A stretch of DNA of 64,000 bases from assembly GCF_017353415.1 (NCBI RefSeq), contig NZ_JAFMPX010000008.1, positions 62,001 to 126,000 of the forward strand, read 5' to 3'. Positions within the stretch are counted from its first letter, which is position 1. Every line of letters begins with the position of its first letter. The translations under genes and the position numbers were made by a program. Positions 7,837 through 16,532 of this stretch are shown piece by piece. Under the pieces are notes generated by a model. That model ran no database searches. It was given only the letters and a program-made list of their open reading frames with translations, and was not told the DNA's origin. The stretch comes from Arthrobacter sp. E3 (GTDB taxonomy: Bacteria; Actinomycetota; Actinomycetes; Actinomycetales; Micrococcaceae).

Positions 7837-10800
7837 ATGTTGCGGCTCTGTTTTTTGGGGGAGCAGCGTGTCATTGAGCACGGAGCGGCGGAATCGACGT
7901 CGCTGGTGGTGGGACGCGCCCTGGAACTTTTGGCATTTTTGGTGGTCAACTCAGGTGTGCCGCAAGAACGTGAACGCCTGGCCGGGCTGTTGTGGCCGGA
8001 GTCAACGGAGCAACAGTCCCGGACCAACCTGCGGCGCGAACTCCACGGACTGCGCCAAATTCCGGGACTGGGCGGGCACATCGAATCGTTGGGAACGGCA
8101 CTTCTCTGGCGTGACGGGCCCGGCACCGCATCGGATGTCGGGGCTTTTCAACGCAACAGCAAGGAAGCGCTCCGGCTGGCGGGCACGGGGGATGAGAGCG
8201 GACTTGTGCAATTTGGCCAGGCAGCGATCGACGCCTATGCCGGTGAACTCCTGCCGGGCCTGTATGGCGAATGGGTCCTGGCCGAACGCGAAATCCTGCA
8301 GCGGAAATGCGTCGAGGTGTGCGACAAAGTGGCGGCAGCTGCATCGCTTGGCCAGCCCCGCCTAGCGGTGGCCGCGGTGCAACAACGGATCCAACTGGCC
8401 CCGGTTGAGGAGGCCGGCTACCAGAAGTTGATGGAACTTCAGGTGGCCGCCGGCGACACAGCTGCCGCCGTCCGCAGCTACCACCGCTGTGCTGCCGTGC
8501 TGGAAAGCGAACTCGGTCTGGAGCCAAGCCGGCGCACACGGGAAATGGCGCGTGAACTCCTTGGTTCCCCAGCCCCCCTCGGCATGACCCGAGGCCGCTC
8601 AACGATGGCCAGTGGGCCCGCCCCTGCAGCAGGACCTCCCGTGGGCAGGGAACCGGAGGAAACTTTTTTACAGGAGCGTTGGATCGGGGCCGTCGCGGGA
8701 AACCCGGGAGTGCTGGTGCTCAAGAGCGACGCCGGAATCGGCAAAACCCGATTGCTGCTCTCGCTGCTGGACAGGGCCCGACAGGCAGGGGCAGCCACTG
8801 CCTACGGACGCTGTTTTGCCGGAGGCGGCCGGACGGCGCTGGCTCCCGTGGCGCAATGGCTGGCGGCCGCAGGGCTTCATGCCGTGGGCCGGGAAATGGA
8901 CGGGACCGGTTCCGGGGACGGGGGAACACCGTCGAGCAATGAGGCCGTGCGCATGCTTCCGGAGGCCTTGGCCCCCTGGAACGGCCCCGGTGCTGCCTTG
9001 GTGGATGCCTGGCAGCGCAGGGCCTACTATGAACGCCTGGCCGGGTTGGTGCTGGCGCCTGCCCGGCCCGTGCTGCTGGTCCTTGACGACCTGCAATGGT
9101 GTGATGCCGAAACCCTTGAATTCTTGGCTGTGCTCCTTTCCATGGCACCGTTCGCCCCTGTGTTGATCGCTGCAACGGCCCGCACCAACGAACTCGCCGC
9201 AAACGTCCCGATTCTAGCGTCCCTGCAGGCCCTGCGCACGGGAGGATGGATCCAGGAGCTGGACCTGGCACCCTTGGACGCGGCCAGCAGCGCAGCACTG
9301 GCCGCGGCGGAGTTGGGGAAGGTGCTGTCGGATGACGATGCAGCATTGCTTCATGCGGCAACCGGCGGGTTTCCCCTGCACATTGTCGAAGCTGCACGCG
9401 CCATGCGGCGCAGCTCCGGCGGGCAGCTTGTGCTGACAGAGGTGCTGCAGGATTCCGGTGATGGCAGCGGCGTACTGCTCCGCCGCTTTGAACAGTGCTC
9501 GGCACAGGCGCGGGATGCCGCAACGCTGGCTGCAGCCGTGGGGCGGGAGTTCAGCCTTGTCTTGCTGGCACGGGCCTGGACGGGGGACGAGGCGTCCCTC
9601 GTCCAAGCTGTGGATGAGTTGTGGCGCCGGCGTATTCTGCGTGAACAAAGGGGCGGCTACGATTTCACGCACGACCTACTCCGGCAATGCGCCTATGAGC
9701 TTTCCACCCCGCCGCAGCGGTGGCTGCTGCACAGGCGCCTTGCCCAAGCCATGGAGGCCGAACACCGCGGCGTCGGCGGTGTTGTTGCCGCTGATCTTGC
9801 CGAACAATACCGGCTGGCCGGCGAGCCGTGCCGGGCCATGGGCTACTTCGTGCAAGCCGGCGACGCGGCGACGCGCATCTTTGCCAGTGCCCAGGCCTTG
9901 GCCGACTACCAGCAGGGCCTTGACCTGTTGGCCGGCTCCCCGGGGCGGGGCGACACGAAGAAATCCGAGCTGGCGATCCTGCTGCGGATGCCTCCGTCAT
10001 TGACTGCGCTGCATGGCTACTCCTCGGCACAGCTACAAGCCACCCTGGAGCGGATACTCGCCCTGGCCGGGGACCTTGGCAGTGCCCAGGCCCAGGCTTC
10101 AGCCCTCATGGGCCTCTTTGCGGCAACCTTTGTCCAGGGTAAAACGGTGCAGTCCCATGCACTGGCATCGCGGGCGTTGGACTTGGCACGCAGACTGCCT
10201 GAACTTCTGGGACAGGCCAGCTTTGCCGTGGGCGGTGCTGAAACCAGCTTGGGCCGTTCCCCCGAGGCCATTGCCCACTTCGACAGGGCGTGCGTGCTGG
10301 CCTCCACCACTCACTCCTACATTCTGGGCACCCGTGTCGGGGTGCACGCGCGGGCATGGTCGTCGCACGCCCACTGGCTCTCGGGCGATGAAGACGGCGC
10401 CCTGGCGCTGTCCGCCGAGGCCGTCGAGCGGGCCGCCTTCGCCAGCCACCCGTACAGCCTGGCCGTGGCGCTAGGCTATCGAGGGGTCCTGCTGCAGTTG
10501 CGGCTGGACTGCGATGCAAACGGTGTCGGGCGGGACGAACTGGCCTCAGTGGCCGTCGAGCTGGAAACACTGTGCACCCGCTACAAATTTGCCTACTACG
10601 GCCAGTGGGGCGCCATCCTGCGTGGTTGGCTCACGGGAGCGGAAAAGGGCAGCGCGATCATCGGCGCCGCCATCAAGGAACTGCGGGCGGCACGGGCCCT
10701 TGCCAGAATGCCATATTGGCAGTGCCTGCTGGCACAGGCCCAGCAGGAATGCGGGAAGACCCGCGAAGCACGGGCCGTGCTGGCGGCCGCCGAGTCGTTC

Positions 10801-10995
10801 GCCCAGCAAAATGACGATGTGTGGTGGCTGCCCGAGGTCCTGCGCCAACGGGCACTTTTAGCGGACCCTGCAGCCGCACAACTCCTCTTGGGCAGGGCGC
10901 AGAAACTGGCCGATGAGCAGCACAACCCCACGCTCTCCAACCGCGTTCGCGCAACCCGGCAGGCGGGGAACGCCGGGCGAACGCGGCCGTCATAG
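7837..10995 (+). CDS. BTAD-type transcriptional activator with AAA ATPase and TPR-like region
   Basis: The 1052-residue product is a signal-transduction ATPase regulator of the AfsR/SARP-LAL type. Residues 1-90 resemble an OmpR-like DNA-binding domain. Residues about 100-240 are a bacterial transcriptional activator domain ending GLEPSRRTREMARELLG. An AAA ATPase follows with Walker A SDAGIGKT near 296-303 and Walker B VLLVLDDLQWCD near 410-420. The C-terminal 400 residues are Ala/Leu-rich helical pairs resembling TPRs. The ATG at 7837 has GAGGGTGG just upstream; an ATG at 7822 is also in frame. The next gene starts 52 bp downstream on the same strand, so the oxidoreductase is the likely target or operon partner. 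The inducer is unknown. Confidence 0.85.
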   Translation: MLRLCFLGEQRVIEHGAAESTSLVVGRALELLAFLVVNSGVPQERERLAGLLWPESTEQQSRTNLRRELHGLRQIPGLGGHIESLGTALLWRDGPGTASDVGAFQRNSKEALRLAGTGDESGLVQFGQAAIDAYAGELLPGLYGEWVLAEREILQRKCVEVCDKVAAAASLGQPRLAVAAVQQRIQLAPVEEAGYQKLMELQVAAGDTAAAVRSYHRCAAVLESELGLEPSRRTREMARELLGSPAPLGMTRGRSTMASGPAPAAGPPVGREPEETFLQERWIGAVAGNPGVLVLKSDAGIGKTRLLLSLLDRARQAGAATAYGRCFAGGGRTALAPVAQWLAAAGLHAVGREMDGTGSGDGGTPSSNEAVRMLPEALAPWNGPGAALVDAWQRRAYYERLAGLVLAPARPVLLVLDDLQWCDAETLEFLAVLLSMAPFAPVLIAATARTNELAANVPILASLQALRTGGWIQELDLAPLDAASSAALAAAELGKVLSDDDAALLHAATGGFPLHIVEAARAMRRSSGGQLVLTEVLQDSGDGSGVLLRRFEQCSAQARDAATLAAAVGREFSLVLLARAWTGDEASLVQAVDELWRRRILREQRGGYDFTHDLLRQCAYELSTPPQRWLLHRRLAQAMEAEHRGVGGVVAADLAEQYRLAGEPCRAMGYFVQAGDAATRIFASAQALADYQQGLDLLAGSPGRGDTKKSELAILLRMPPSLTALHGYSSAQLQATLERILALAGDLGSAQAQASALMGLFAATFVQGKTVQSHALASRALDLARRLPELLGQASFAVGGAETSLGRSPEAIAHFDRACVLASTTHSYILGTRVGVHARAWSSHAHWLSGDEDGALALSAEAVERAAFASHPYSLAVALGYRGVLLQLRLDCDANGVGRDELASVAVELETLCTRYKFAYYGQWGAILRGWLTGAEKGSAIIGAAIKELRAARALARMPYWQCLLAQAQQECGKTREARAVLAAAESFAQQNDDVWWLPEVLRQRALLADPAAAQLLLGRAQKLADEQHNPTLSNRVRATRQAGNAGRTRPS

Positions 10996-11047
10996 CGTGG
11001 TGGCATGACGGCGGCACCCAGCCCGCCACTTGGCAAGGAGCAGGACA

Positions 11048-12469
11048 ATGACTGAATTACAGGAACAGGACACACTGACGGCAGGCAGGGCGTCGGTGTT
11101 GGCTGATTTGGCAGCGGCGCTGCGAGGTGATCTCATCACGGCAGCCGACGAAGGATACGACGGCGCCCGGGCCGTCTACAACGCCATGATCGACAAGCGT
11201 CCCCTGGCGGTCGCCCGCTGCGCCAACGCCGCCGACGTCGTGGCGTGCGTCCGGTGTGCTGTTGACAACGGGATCGAACTGGCAGTCCGCGGCGGCGGAC
11301 ACAACGCCGGTGGGCTCGGCGTGTGGGACGGGGCGCTGGTGGTGGACCTTTCCGCCATGCGCAGCACCACGGTTGATCCAGCGGCCCGCCGGGTGCGGGT
11401 CGACGGCGGGTGCACGTGGGCGGACGTGGATGCCGCCACTGTCCCCTTCGGCATGGCGACGCCGTCGGGCTTTCTGGCCTCCACGGGCGTTGGCGGGCTC
11501 GCCCTCGGAGGTGGTGTCGGCTACCTCTCGCGACGCTACGGCCTGACCGTGGACAGCCTGCTCAGCGCCGACGTGGTGCTGGCCGATGGCAGCCTCGTCA
11601 CGGCCGACGCAGACCACTACAGCGACCTGTTCTGGGCGTTGCGCGGCGGCGGCGGAAACTTCGGCGTCGTCGTGTCGTTTACCTTTGCCTGCCACGATGT
11701 CGGCGAGGACGGGACAGTGGTGGCTGGGCCGGTCCTATACTCCCTGGAGGATGCGCCGGAGGTCATGCGCTGGTACCGGGAACTGTTGCCTTCGCTTCCC
11801 GAGGAACTCAGCGGGTGGCTCGGGGTAATCACAATCCCGCCAGCCCCGCCCTTTCCAGAGAAATTGTGGGGCGCCAAATCCTGTGTCATTGTGTGGTGCT
11901 ACACGGGCCCGGCCGCAGCGGCAGACGCCGTTACGGCGCCCATCCGCGAGTTCGGCTCACCCCTGGTTGTTGGGCTGGCGCCCATGCTGTTCTCGGCCTT
12001 GCAGTCGGCATTCGACGGCCTCTACCCGTCCGGCCTGCAATGGTTTTGGAAAGCGGACATGTTCACCGAAATAAGTGACGTGGCCATCGACGTGCATGCC
12101 AAGTTCGCCGCGCGGTTGCCCACGGGACACTCCGCGATGCACTTGTACCCGGTCGACGGGGCAGCGGCCCGGGTCGACGCCGGGGCCACCGCGTTCCCCC
12201 ACCGCCAGGGTGGATGGGCCGGCGTCATTGTTGGCGTCGACCCGGACCCCGCGAACGCAGCTGTCATAACAAAATGGGCCCGCAGCTACTGGAAGGAGCT
12301 GCACCCCACCTCGGCGGGCGGCGTCTACGTGAATTTCCTCGGCCTGGAGGACAGGGACAGGGCACACGGCGCCTACGGCGGCAACTACGGGCGGCTCTCA
12401 CGGATCAAGGCCCACTACGACCCGCACAATGTGTTCCACATCAACCAGAACATTCCCCCGGCAAGCTGA
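11048..12469 (+). CDS. FAD-linked oxidoreductase, berberine-bridge-enzyme type
   Basis: The 473-residue product has the PCMH-type FAD-binding domain: RGGGHNAGG at 81-89 with H85 as the likely covalent flavin attachment, and GVGGLALGGGVGYLSRRYGLT in the second half of the domain. The C-terminal BBE segment contains the NYGRL...YDPHNVFHINQNI pattern. Family members oxidise sugars, alkaloids or other secondary metabolites and reduce O2 or another acceptor. No signal peptide is seen, so it is probably cytoplasmic. AAGGAG at 11035-11040 fixes the ATG at 11048. It follows the large activator gene by 52 bp, which suggests local regulation. The substrate cannot be told from sequence. Confidence 0.9.
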   Translation: MTELQEQDTLTAGRASVLADLAAALRGDLITAADEGYDGARAVYNAMIDKRPLAVARCANAADVVACVRCAVDNGIELAVRGGGHNAGGLGVWDGALVVDLSAMRSTTVDPAARRVRVDGGCTWADVDAATVPFGMATPSGFLASTGVGGLALGGGVGYLSRRYGLTVDSLLSADVVLADGSLVTADADHYSDLFWALRGGGGNFGVVVSFTFACHDVGEDGTVVAGPVLYSLEDAPEVMRWYRELLPSLPEELSGWLGVITIPPAPPFPEKLWGAKSCVIVWCYTGPAAAADAVTAPIREFGSPLVVGLAPMLFSALQSAFDGLYPSGLQWFWKADMFTEISDVAIDVHAKFAARLPTGHSAMHLYPVDGAAARVDAGATAFPHRQGGWAGVIVGVDPDPANAAVITKWARSYWKELHPTSAGGVYVNFLGLEDRDRAHGAYGGNYGRLSRIKAHYDPHNVFHINQNIPPAS

Positions 12470-12535
12470 CCTGCTTCTTTCTCCGTGCTGCCGGCTGGGA
12501 ACTGCTGGCCGGAGGATGCTGGCTAGGATGGGTGG

Positions 12536-13732
12536 ATGCTCTCACTTGGACTCTCCGGCGGTATTGCTGCTGGGAAATCGCTCCTTTCATCCCGCTTCCG
12601 CGAATTGGGAGCCATCGTCATCGACGCCGACCAGCTGGCACGGGATGTGGTGGCACCGGGCACTGCCGGGCTGGCCGCCGTCGTGCATCATTTTGGGGAA
12701 GGCGTGCTGCTCGACGACGGCACCCTCAACCGGGCAGCCCTTGGTTCACGAGTGTTCGCGGACAAGGACGAGCTGGCGGTCCTGAACGGCATTGTGCATC
12801 CGCTGGTGCGCGAGGCTGCTGAGGCGATCAAGCGCGACGCCGGGCCCGGCACCGTGGTGGTTCAGGATATTCCGCTGTTGGTGGAGACGGGCCAGGGTGC
12901 CAATTTCCACCTGGTGGTTGTGGTGTCCGCCCCCGAAGGTGTGCGCCTTGAACGCATGGTTAGTGAGCGCGGCATGTCCGCCGAAGATGCCTTGGCCCGC
13001 ATGGCGGCGCAGGCAGATGACGCACAGCGAGAAGCCGCTGCGGACATTGTGCTCACCAACACCGGAGATCCGGAAGCGGTGATTGCACGGCTTGATTCCC
13101 TGTGGCATGAGCGGCTGTTGCCCTTTGCCGCCAACTTGGCCGCGGGCGTCCCAGCGCTGCGCGGCGTTCCGGTTGACATCGTTGAGGCAGATCCCAGCTG
13201 GCCGGCCCAAGCAGCGCGCATCATGGCCAGACTTGCCAGAGCGGCAGGGGAGCTGGCCGTTGGCATCGACCACATCGGTTCGACAGCCGTACCCGGCCTG
13301 GCGTCCAAAGACGCCCTTGACATACAGATTCGAGTCCGCGACTGCGCGGATGCAGACGTGCTGGCCGGAGCGCTGGCCAGCGCCGGGTTCCCGGCTCAAG
13401 CCGGGCAGTGGTGGGACAACGGACATGACTTTGCCGGCGGGCATGCGGGGGAGCGGTGGGAGAAGAGGTTTCACGCTGCTGCCGATCCTGGACGCCCCGT
13501 GAACCTCCATCTGCGCGTAGACGGGTCCCCGGGCGCAGTCTTTGCTTTGGCGTTCAGGGACTGGCTTCGTGCAGAAGCCGGCCCACGGCTGCAGTATGAG
13601 GCTTTTAAGCGGGAGCTGGCGTCCAAACACGCAACCGATGACTCCGGCAGATGCTACGCCGAGGCTAAGGAATGGTGGTTTGCCAATGCGAGCCCGAAGC
13701 TCTCGGAGTGGTCAGGCAGGGCCGGCTACTAG
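12536..13732 (+). CDS. coaE: Dephospho-CoA kinase fused to GrpB-family domain
   Basis: Residues 1-195 are dephospho-CoA kinase, the last step of CoA synthesis: P-loop GLSGGIAAGKS at 5-15, the IDADQLARDVV motif, and QDIPLLVE. Residues about 210-395 form a GrpB/UPF0157 nucleotidyltransferase-like domain with VEADPSWPAQA, IDHIGSTAVPGLASKDALDIQI and KR..Y. The fusion is known in actinobacteria, and the role of the GrpB half is not clear. The ATG at 12536 follows AGGATGGGTGG. A hairpin terminator lies just after the stop, between this gene and the convergent Gln-rich protein gene. Confidence 0.93.
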   Translation: MLSLGLSGGIAAGKSLLSSRFRELGAIVIDADQLARDVVAPGTAGLAAVVHHFGEGVLLDDGTLNRAALGSRVFADKDELAVLNGIVHPLVREAAEAIKRDAGPGTVVVQDIPLLVETGQGANFHLVVVVSAPEGVRLERMVSERGMSAEDALARMAAQADDAQREAAADIVLTNTGDPEAVIARLDSLWHERLLPFAANLAAGVPALRGVPVDIVEADPSWPAQAARIMARLARAAGELAVGIDHIGSTAVPGLASKDALDIQIRVRDCADADVLAGALASAGFPAQAGQWWDNGHDFAGGHAGERWEKRFHAAADPGRPVNLHLRVDGSPGAVFALAFRDWLRAEAGPRLQYEAFKRELASKHATDDSGRCYAEAKEWWFANASPKLSEWSGRAGY

Positions 13733-13740
13733 TTTGGGAA

Positions 13741-13781
13741 CCAAAGTGGCTCCCTCCCCGTACGGGAAGGAGCCACTTTGG
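13741..13781. terminator. Bidirectional terminator between coaE and convergent gene
   Basis: CCAAAGTGGCTCC (13741-13753) pairs perfectly with GGAGCCACTTTGG (13769-13781), with a smaller inner stem. It lies 8 bp after the coaE stop and 31 bp beyond the stop of the minus-strand gene. Confidence 0.8.
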
Positions 13782-13812
13782 CGCGGTGCCAAGTCCTCCT
13801 GCGGGCAGAGAC

Positions 13813-14223
13813 TCAGTACGAGTTGACTTCGAAGCTGCCGCTGTTGATAGCCGCGATAATGATGATGACGTAAATCACAAAGAAAATAGCGCCCAGAATG
13901 GTGAAGATCCAGCCGAGGATCACACCCACGTTGGCGGGTGTGTTGTTGGTGAAGCCGGCCGCTGCGGACTTCTTCTTGGCAATGATCGAGACGATCAAAC
14001 CGGCCAAGGAGAAAACAAAGCAGAGTACCAAGCCGATGATGCCCAAGGTCTTGCCCGGATCCTCAGGCTGCATGCCGTATCCGGGCTGGCCGTAAGCCTG
14101 CGGCGCCTGCGAATAGCCTTGGCCCTGCTGGCCGTACTGGCCCTGTTGGCTCTGCTGGCCCTGCTGGCCGTACTGGCCCTGTTGGCTCTGCTGGCCGTAG
14201 GGGTTCTCGGGGTTCTGCGTCAT
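13813..14223 (-). CDS. Small membrane protein with Gln/Gly/Tyr-rich repeats (DUF4190-like)
   Basis: The 136-residue product starts with about 55 residues made almost only of Gln, Gly, Tyr, Ser and Pro, including two exact copies of a 12-residue unit built from YGQQGQ and QSQQGQ. Two hydrophobic segments follow (about 60-80 and 100-125), separated by a basic KKKSAAAGF loop and N-T-P-A-N-V-G, a layout seen in DUF4190-type proteins. Function is unknown; it is probably an integral membrane protein with a disordered cytoplasmic tail. The ATG at 14223 follows GAGAGG. The gene is divergent from uvrB. Confidence 0.8.
   Translation of the reverse strand: MTQNPENPYGQQSQQGQYGQQGQQSQQGQYGQQGQGYSQAPQAYGQPGYGMQPEDPGKTLGIIGLVLCFVFSLAGLIVSIIAKKKSAAAGFTNNTPANVGVILGWIFTILGAIFFVIYVIIIIAAINSGSFEVNSY
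14125..14196 (-). repeat. Two perfect 36-bp tandem repeats inside the Gln-rich protein gene
   Basis: 14125-14160 and 14161-14196 are identical. The unit is 12 codons, so the reading frame is kept. Perfect identity suggests recent duplication and possible length variation among strains. Confidence 0.9.
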
Positions 14224-14282
14224 GTTTTCCTCTCAAGGGAAGTTGCTTGCCTAGATCGTGATGATTTCCTGTTCCATGCTTT

Positions 14283-14316
14283 CATGTCATGGCTCAAATG
14301 ACCTGTACGTGACATG
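14283..14316. promoter_or_regulatory. Inverted repeat in the uvrB divergent region
   Basis: CATGTCA (14283-14289) and TGACATG (14310-14316) are perfect arms 20 bp apart in the 176-bp region between the divergent Gln-rich protein gene and uvrB. It may be an operator for either gene. It does not resemble the actinobacterial SOS box. Confidence 0.3.
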
Positions 14317-14399
14317 GGGAGTCCTACCCATCGGGTCACGGTGTGGCGCCGACGGTTCGGGGTGTTCGGCTGCGACACATCAGGGGTAGCGTTAACCCC

Positions 14400-16481
14400 A
14401 TGAGTCTTGCGCAAGAGATCAACCGTGTTGTGGCACCCTTTGAAGTCATCAGTGAGTTCCAGCCTGCTGGCGACCAGCCGGCGGCGATCAAGGAACTGAC
14501 GGAACGCATTAATAATGGGGAGAAGGACGTGGTGCTGCTGGGCGCCACCGGAACTGGAAAGTCGGCCACCACGGCGTGGCTGATTGAACAAGTCCAGCGG
14601 CCCACGCTGGTGCTGGTGCAAAACAAGACGCTGGCGGCCCAGCTGGCCAATGAATTCAGGGAATTGCTGCCCAACAACGCCGTTGAATATTTTGTCTCGT
14701 ACTACGACTACTACCAGCCTGAAGCGTATGTGCCGCAGTCGGACACGTTCATTGAAAAAGACTCCTCCGTCAACGAGGAAGTGGAACGCCTGCGGCACTC
14801 GGCCACCAACGCGCTGCTGACCCGCCGAGATGTGATCGTCGTGGCCACCGTGTCCTGCATCTACGGTCTGGGTACCCCCGAAGAGTACGTGGCCGGAATG
14901 GTCACGCTCAAGCGGGGCGATACCATGAACCGCGACGATCTGCTGCGCAAATTCGTCAGCATGCAATACACCCGCAATGACATCGACTTCCACAGGGGAA
15001 CCTTCCGCGTACGTGGTGACACGGTGGAGATCATCCCGATGTATGAGGAACAGGCCATCAGGGTTGAGTTCTTTGGCGATGAGGTGGAAAACATCTACAC
15101 CTTGCATCCGCTGACGGGGGACATCATCCGGGAAGAGAACGAGATGTACGTCTTCCCGGCGTCGCACTACGTGGCAGGGCCTGAACGGATGGCCCGGGCG
15201 GTAAAGCAGATCGAGGATGAACTGGCTGCGCGCATCAAAGAATTGGAAAGCCAAAACAAGCTCCTGGAGGCCCAGCGGCTGCGCATGCGCACCACCTATG
15301 ACCTGGAAATGATGGAGCAGATGGGGTTCTGCAACGGCATTGAGAACTACTCGCGGCACATTGACGGCCGCGGGAAGGGCACTGCCCCGCACTGTCTCCT
15401 TGACTATTTCCCGGACGACTTCCTTCTGGTCATTGATGAATCCCATGTGACGGTGCCGCAGATCGGCGCCATGTACGAGGGTGACATGTCCCGCAAGCGC
15501 ACGCTCGTGGACCACGGGTTCCGCTTGCCCTCGGCCATGGATAACCGGCCGCTGAAGTGGGACGAATTCCTGGAGCGTGTCGGCCAGACGGTCTACCTCT
15601 CCGCCACGCCGGGCAAGTACGAGCTGGGTGTCTCGGACGGGTACGTCCAGCAGGTGATCCGACCCACCGGGCTCATCGACCCGGAGATCATTGTTAAGCC
15701 TTCCCAAGACCAGATCAACGACCTGCTCGGGGAAATCCGCAAGCGCACGGCGAAAAACGAACGCGTGCTGGTGACCACTCTGACGAAGCGGATGTCGGAA
15801 GACCTGACCGACTACCTGCTGGGCAACGGCATTAAAGTCCAGTATTTGCACTCCGATGTGGACACCCTGCGGCGCGTGGAACTGCTGCGCGAACTGCGCA
15901 TGGGCGTCTTTGACGTGCTGGTGGGCATCAACCTGCTCCGCGAAGGCCTCGACCTACCGGAAGTTTCACTGGTCAGCATCCTCGACGCGGACAAGGAAGG
16001 GTTCCTGCGCTCCTCAACGTCACTGATCCAGACCATCGGCCGTGCCGCCCGCAACGTGTCGGGGCAGGTGCACATGTACGCCGACAGGATCACCGCCTCC
16101 ATGCAGTTTGCCATCGATGAGACGAACCGGCGCCGGGAAATCCAGGTGAGCTACAACAAAAAGCACGGCATTGACCCGCAGCCGCTGCGCAAGCGCATTG
16201 CCGACATCACCGACCAGCTGGCACGAGAGGACGCCGACACCGCTGCATTGCTGGAAGAAGCCAGGCTCAAGCGGGACGGCAAGGGAAAGGGCGGCAAGGG
16301 TGCCAAGGATGCGGCCGTGTCACGGCCGGCCAAGGAACTGGTGGCCCTCATCGAGGAGCTCACCGCACAAATGCACGGTGCCGCCGGGGACCTCCACTTC
16401 GAACTGGCAGCACGGCTGCGCGACGAAGTGAGGGACCTGAAGAAGGAGCTCCGACAAATGCGCGAAGCCGGCCACGCCTGA
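14400..16481 (+). CDS. uvrB: Excinuclease ABC subunit B
   Basis: The 693-residue product has the full UvrB plan: helicase-like Walker A GATGTGKS at 48-55, the [12 protein letters not shown] beta-hairpin region used to clamp damaged DNA, the [10 protein letters not shown] motif [15 protein letters not shown] and QTIGRAARN in the second helicase lobe, and a C-terminal UVR domain (about 650-690) that contacts UvrC. UvrB verifies lesions handed over by UvrA in nucleotide excision repair. The ATG at 14400 was chosen on homology of [16 protein letters not shown]; an earlier in-frame ATG at 14343 has no support. I found no SOS box in its upstream region. Confidence 0.97.
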   Translation: MSLAQEINRVVAPFEVISEFQPAGDQPAAIKELTERINNGEKDVVLLGATGTGKSATTAWLIEQVQRPTLVLVQNKTLAAQLANEFRELLPNNAVEYFVSYYDYYQPEAYVPQSDTFIEKDSSVNEEVERLRHSATNALLTRRDVIVVATVSCIYGLGTPEEYVAGMVTLKRGDTMNRDDLLRKFVSMQYTRNDIDFHRGTFRVRGDTVEIIPMYEEQAIRVEFFGDEVENIYTLHPLTGDIIREENEMYVFPASHYVAGPERMARAVKQIEDELAARIKELESQNKLLEAQRLRMRTTYDLEMMEQMGFCNGIENYSRHIDGRGKGTAPHCLLDYFPDDFLLVIDESHVTVPQIGAMYEGDMSRKRTLVDHGFRLPSAMDNRPLKWDEFLERVGQTVYLSATPGKYELGVSDGYVQQVIRPTGLIDPEIIVKPSQDQINDLLGEIRKRTAKNERVLVTTLTKRMSEDLTDYLLGNGIKVQYLHSDVDTLRRVELLRELRMGVFDVLVGINLLREGLDLPEVSLVSILDADKEGFLRSSTSLIQTIGRAARNVSGQVHMYADRITASMQFAIDETNRRREIQVSYNKKHGIDPQPLRKRIADITDQLAREDADTAALLEEARLKRDGKGKGGKGAKDAAVSRPAKELVALIEELTAQMHGAAGDLHFELAARLRDEVRDLKKELRQMREAGHA

Positions 16482-16532
16482 CAAACGGCCGCAGTCCCCC
16501 CGCTCCAATAGCTCTCAGGAGGTGAGGCCCGG

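Noticed and set aside
14125-14196. CRISPR-like repeats
   Set aside because: The two 36-bp units are directly adjacent without spacers and are in-frame coding repeats.
14224-14399. An SOS box upstream of uvrB
   Set aside because: I searched both strands of the divergent region and found no site close to TCGAAC-N4-GTTCGA.
14220-15851. A 543-codon open frame on the minus strand across uvrB
   Set aside because: It lies opposite a clear uvrB, shows no family motifs and results from high GC third positions in the uvrB codons.
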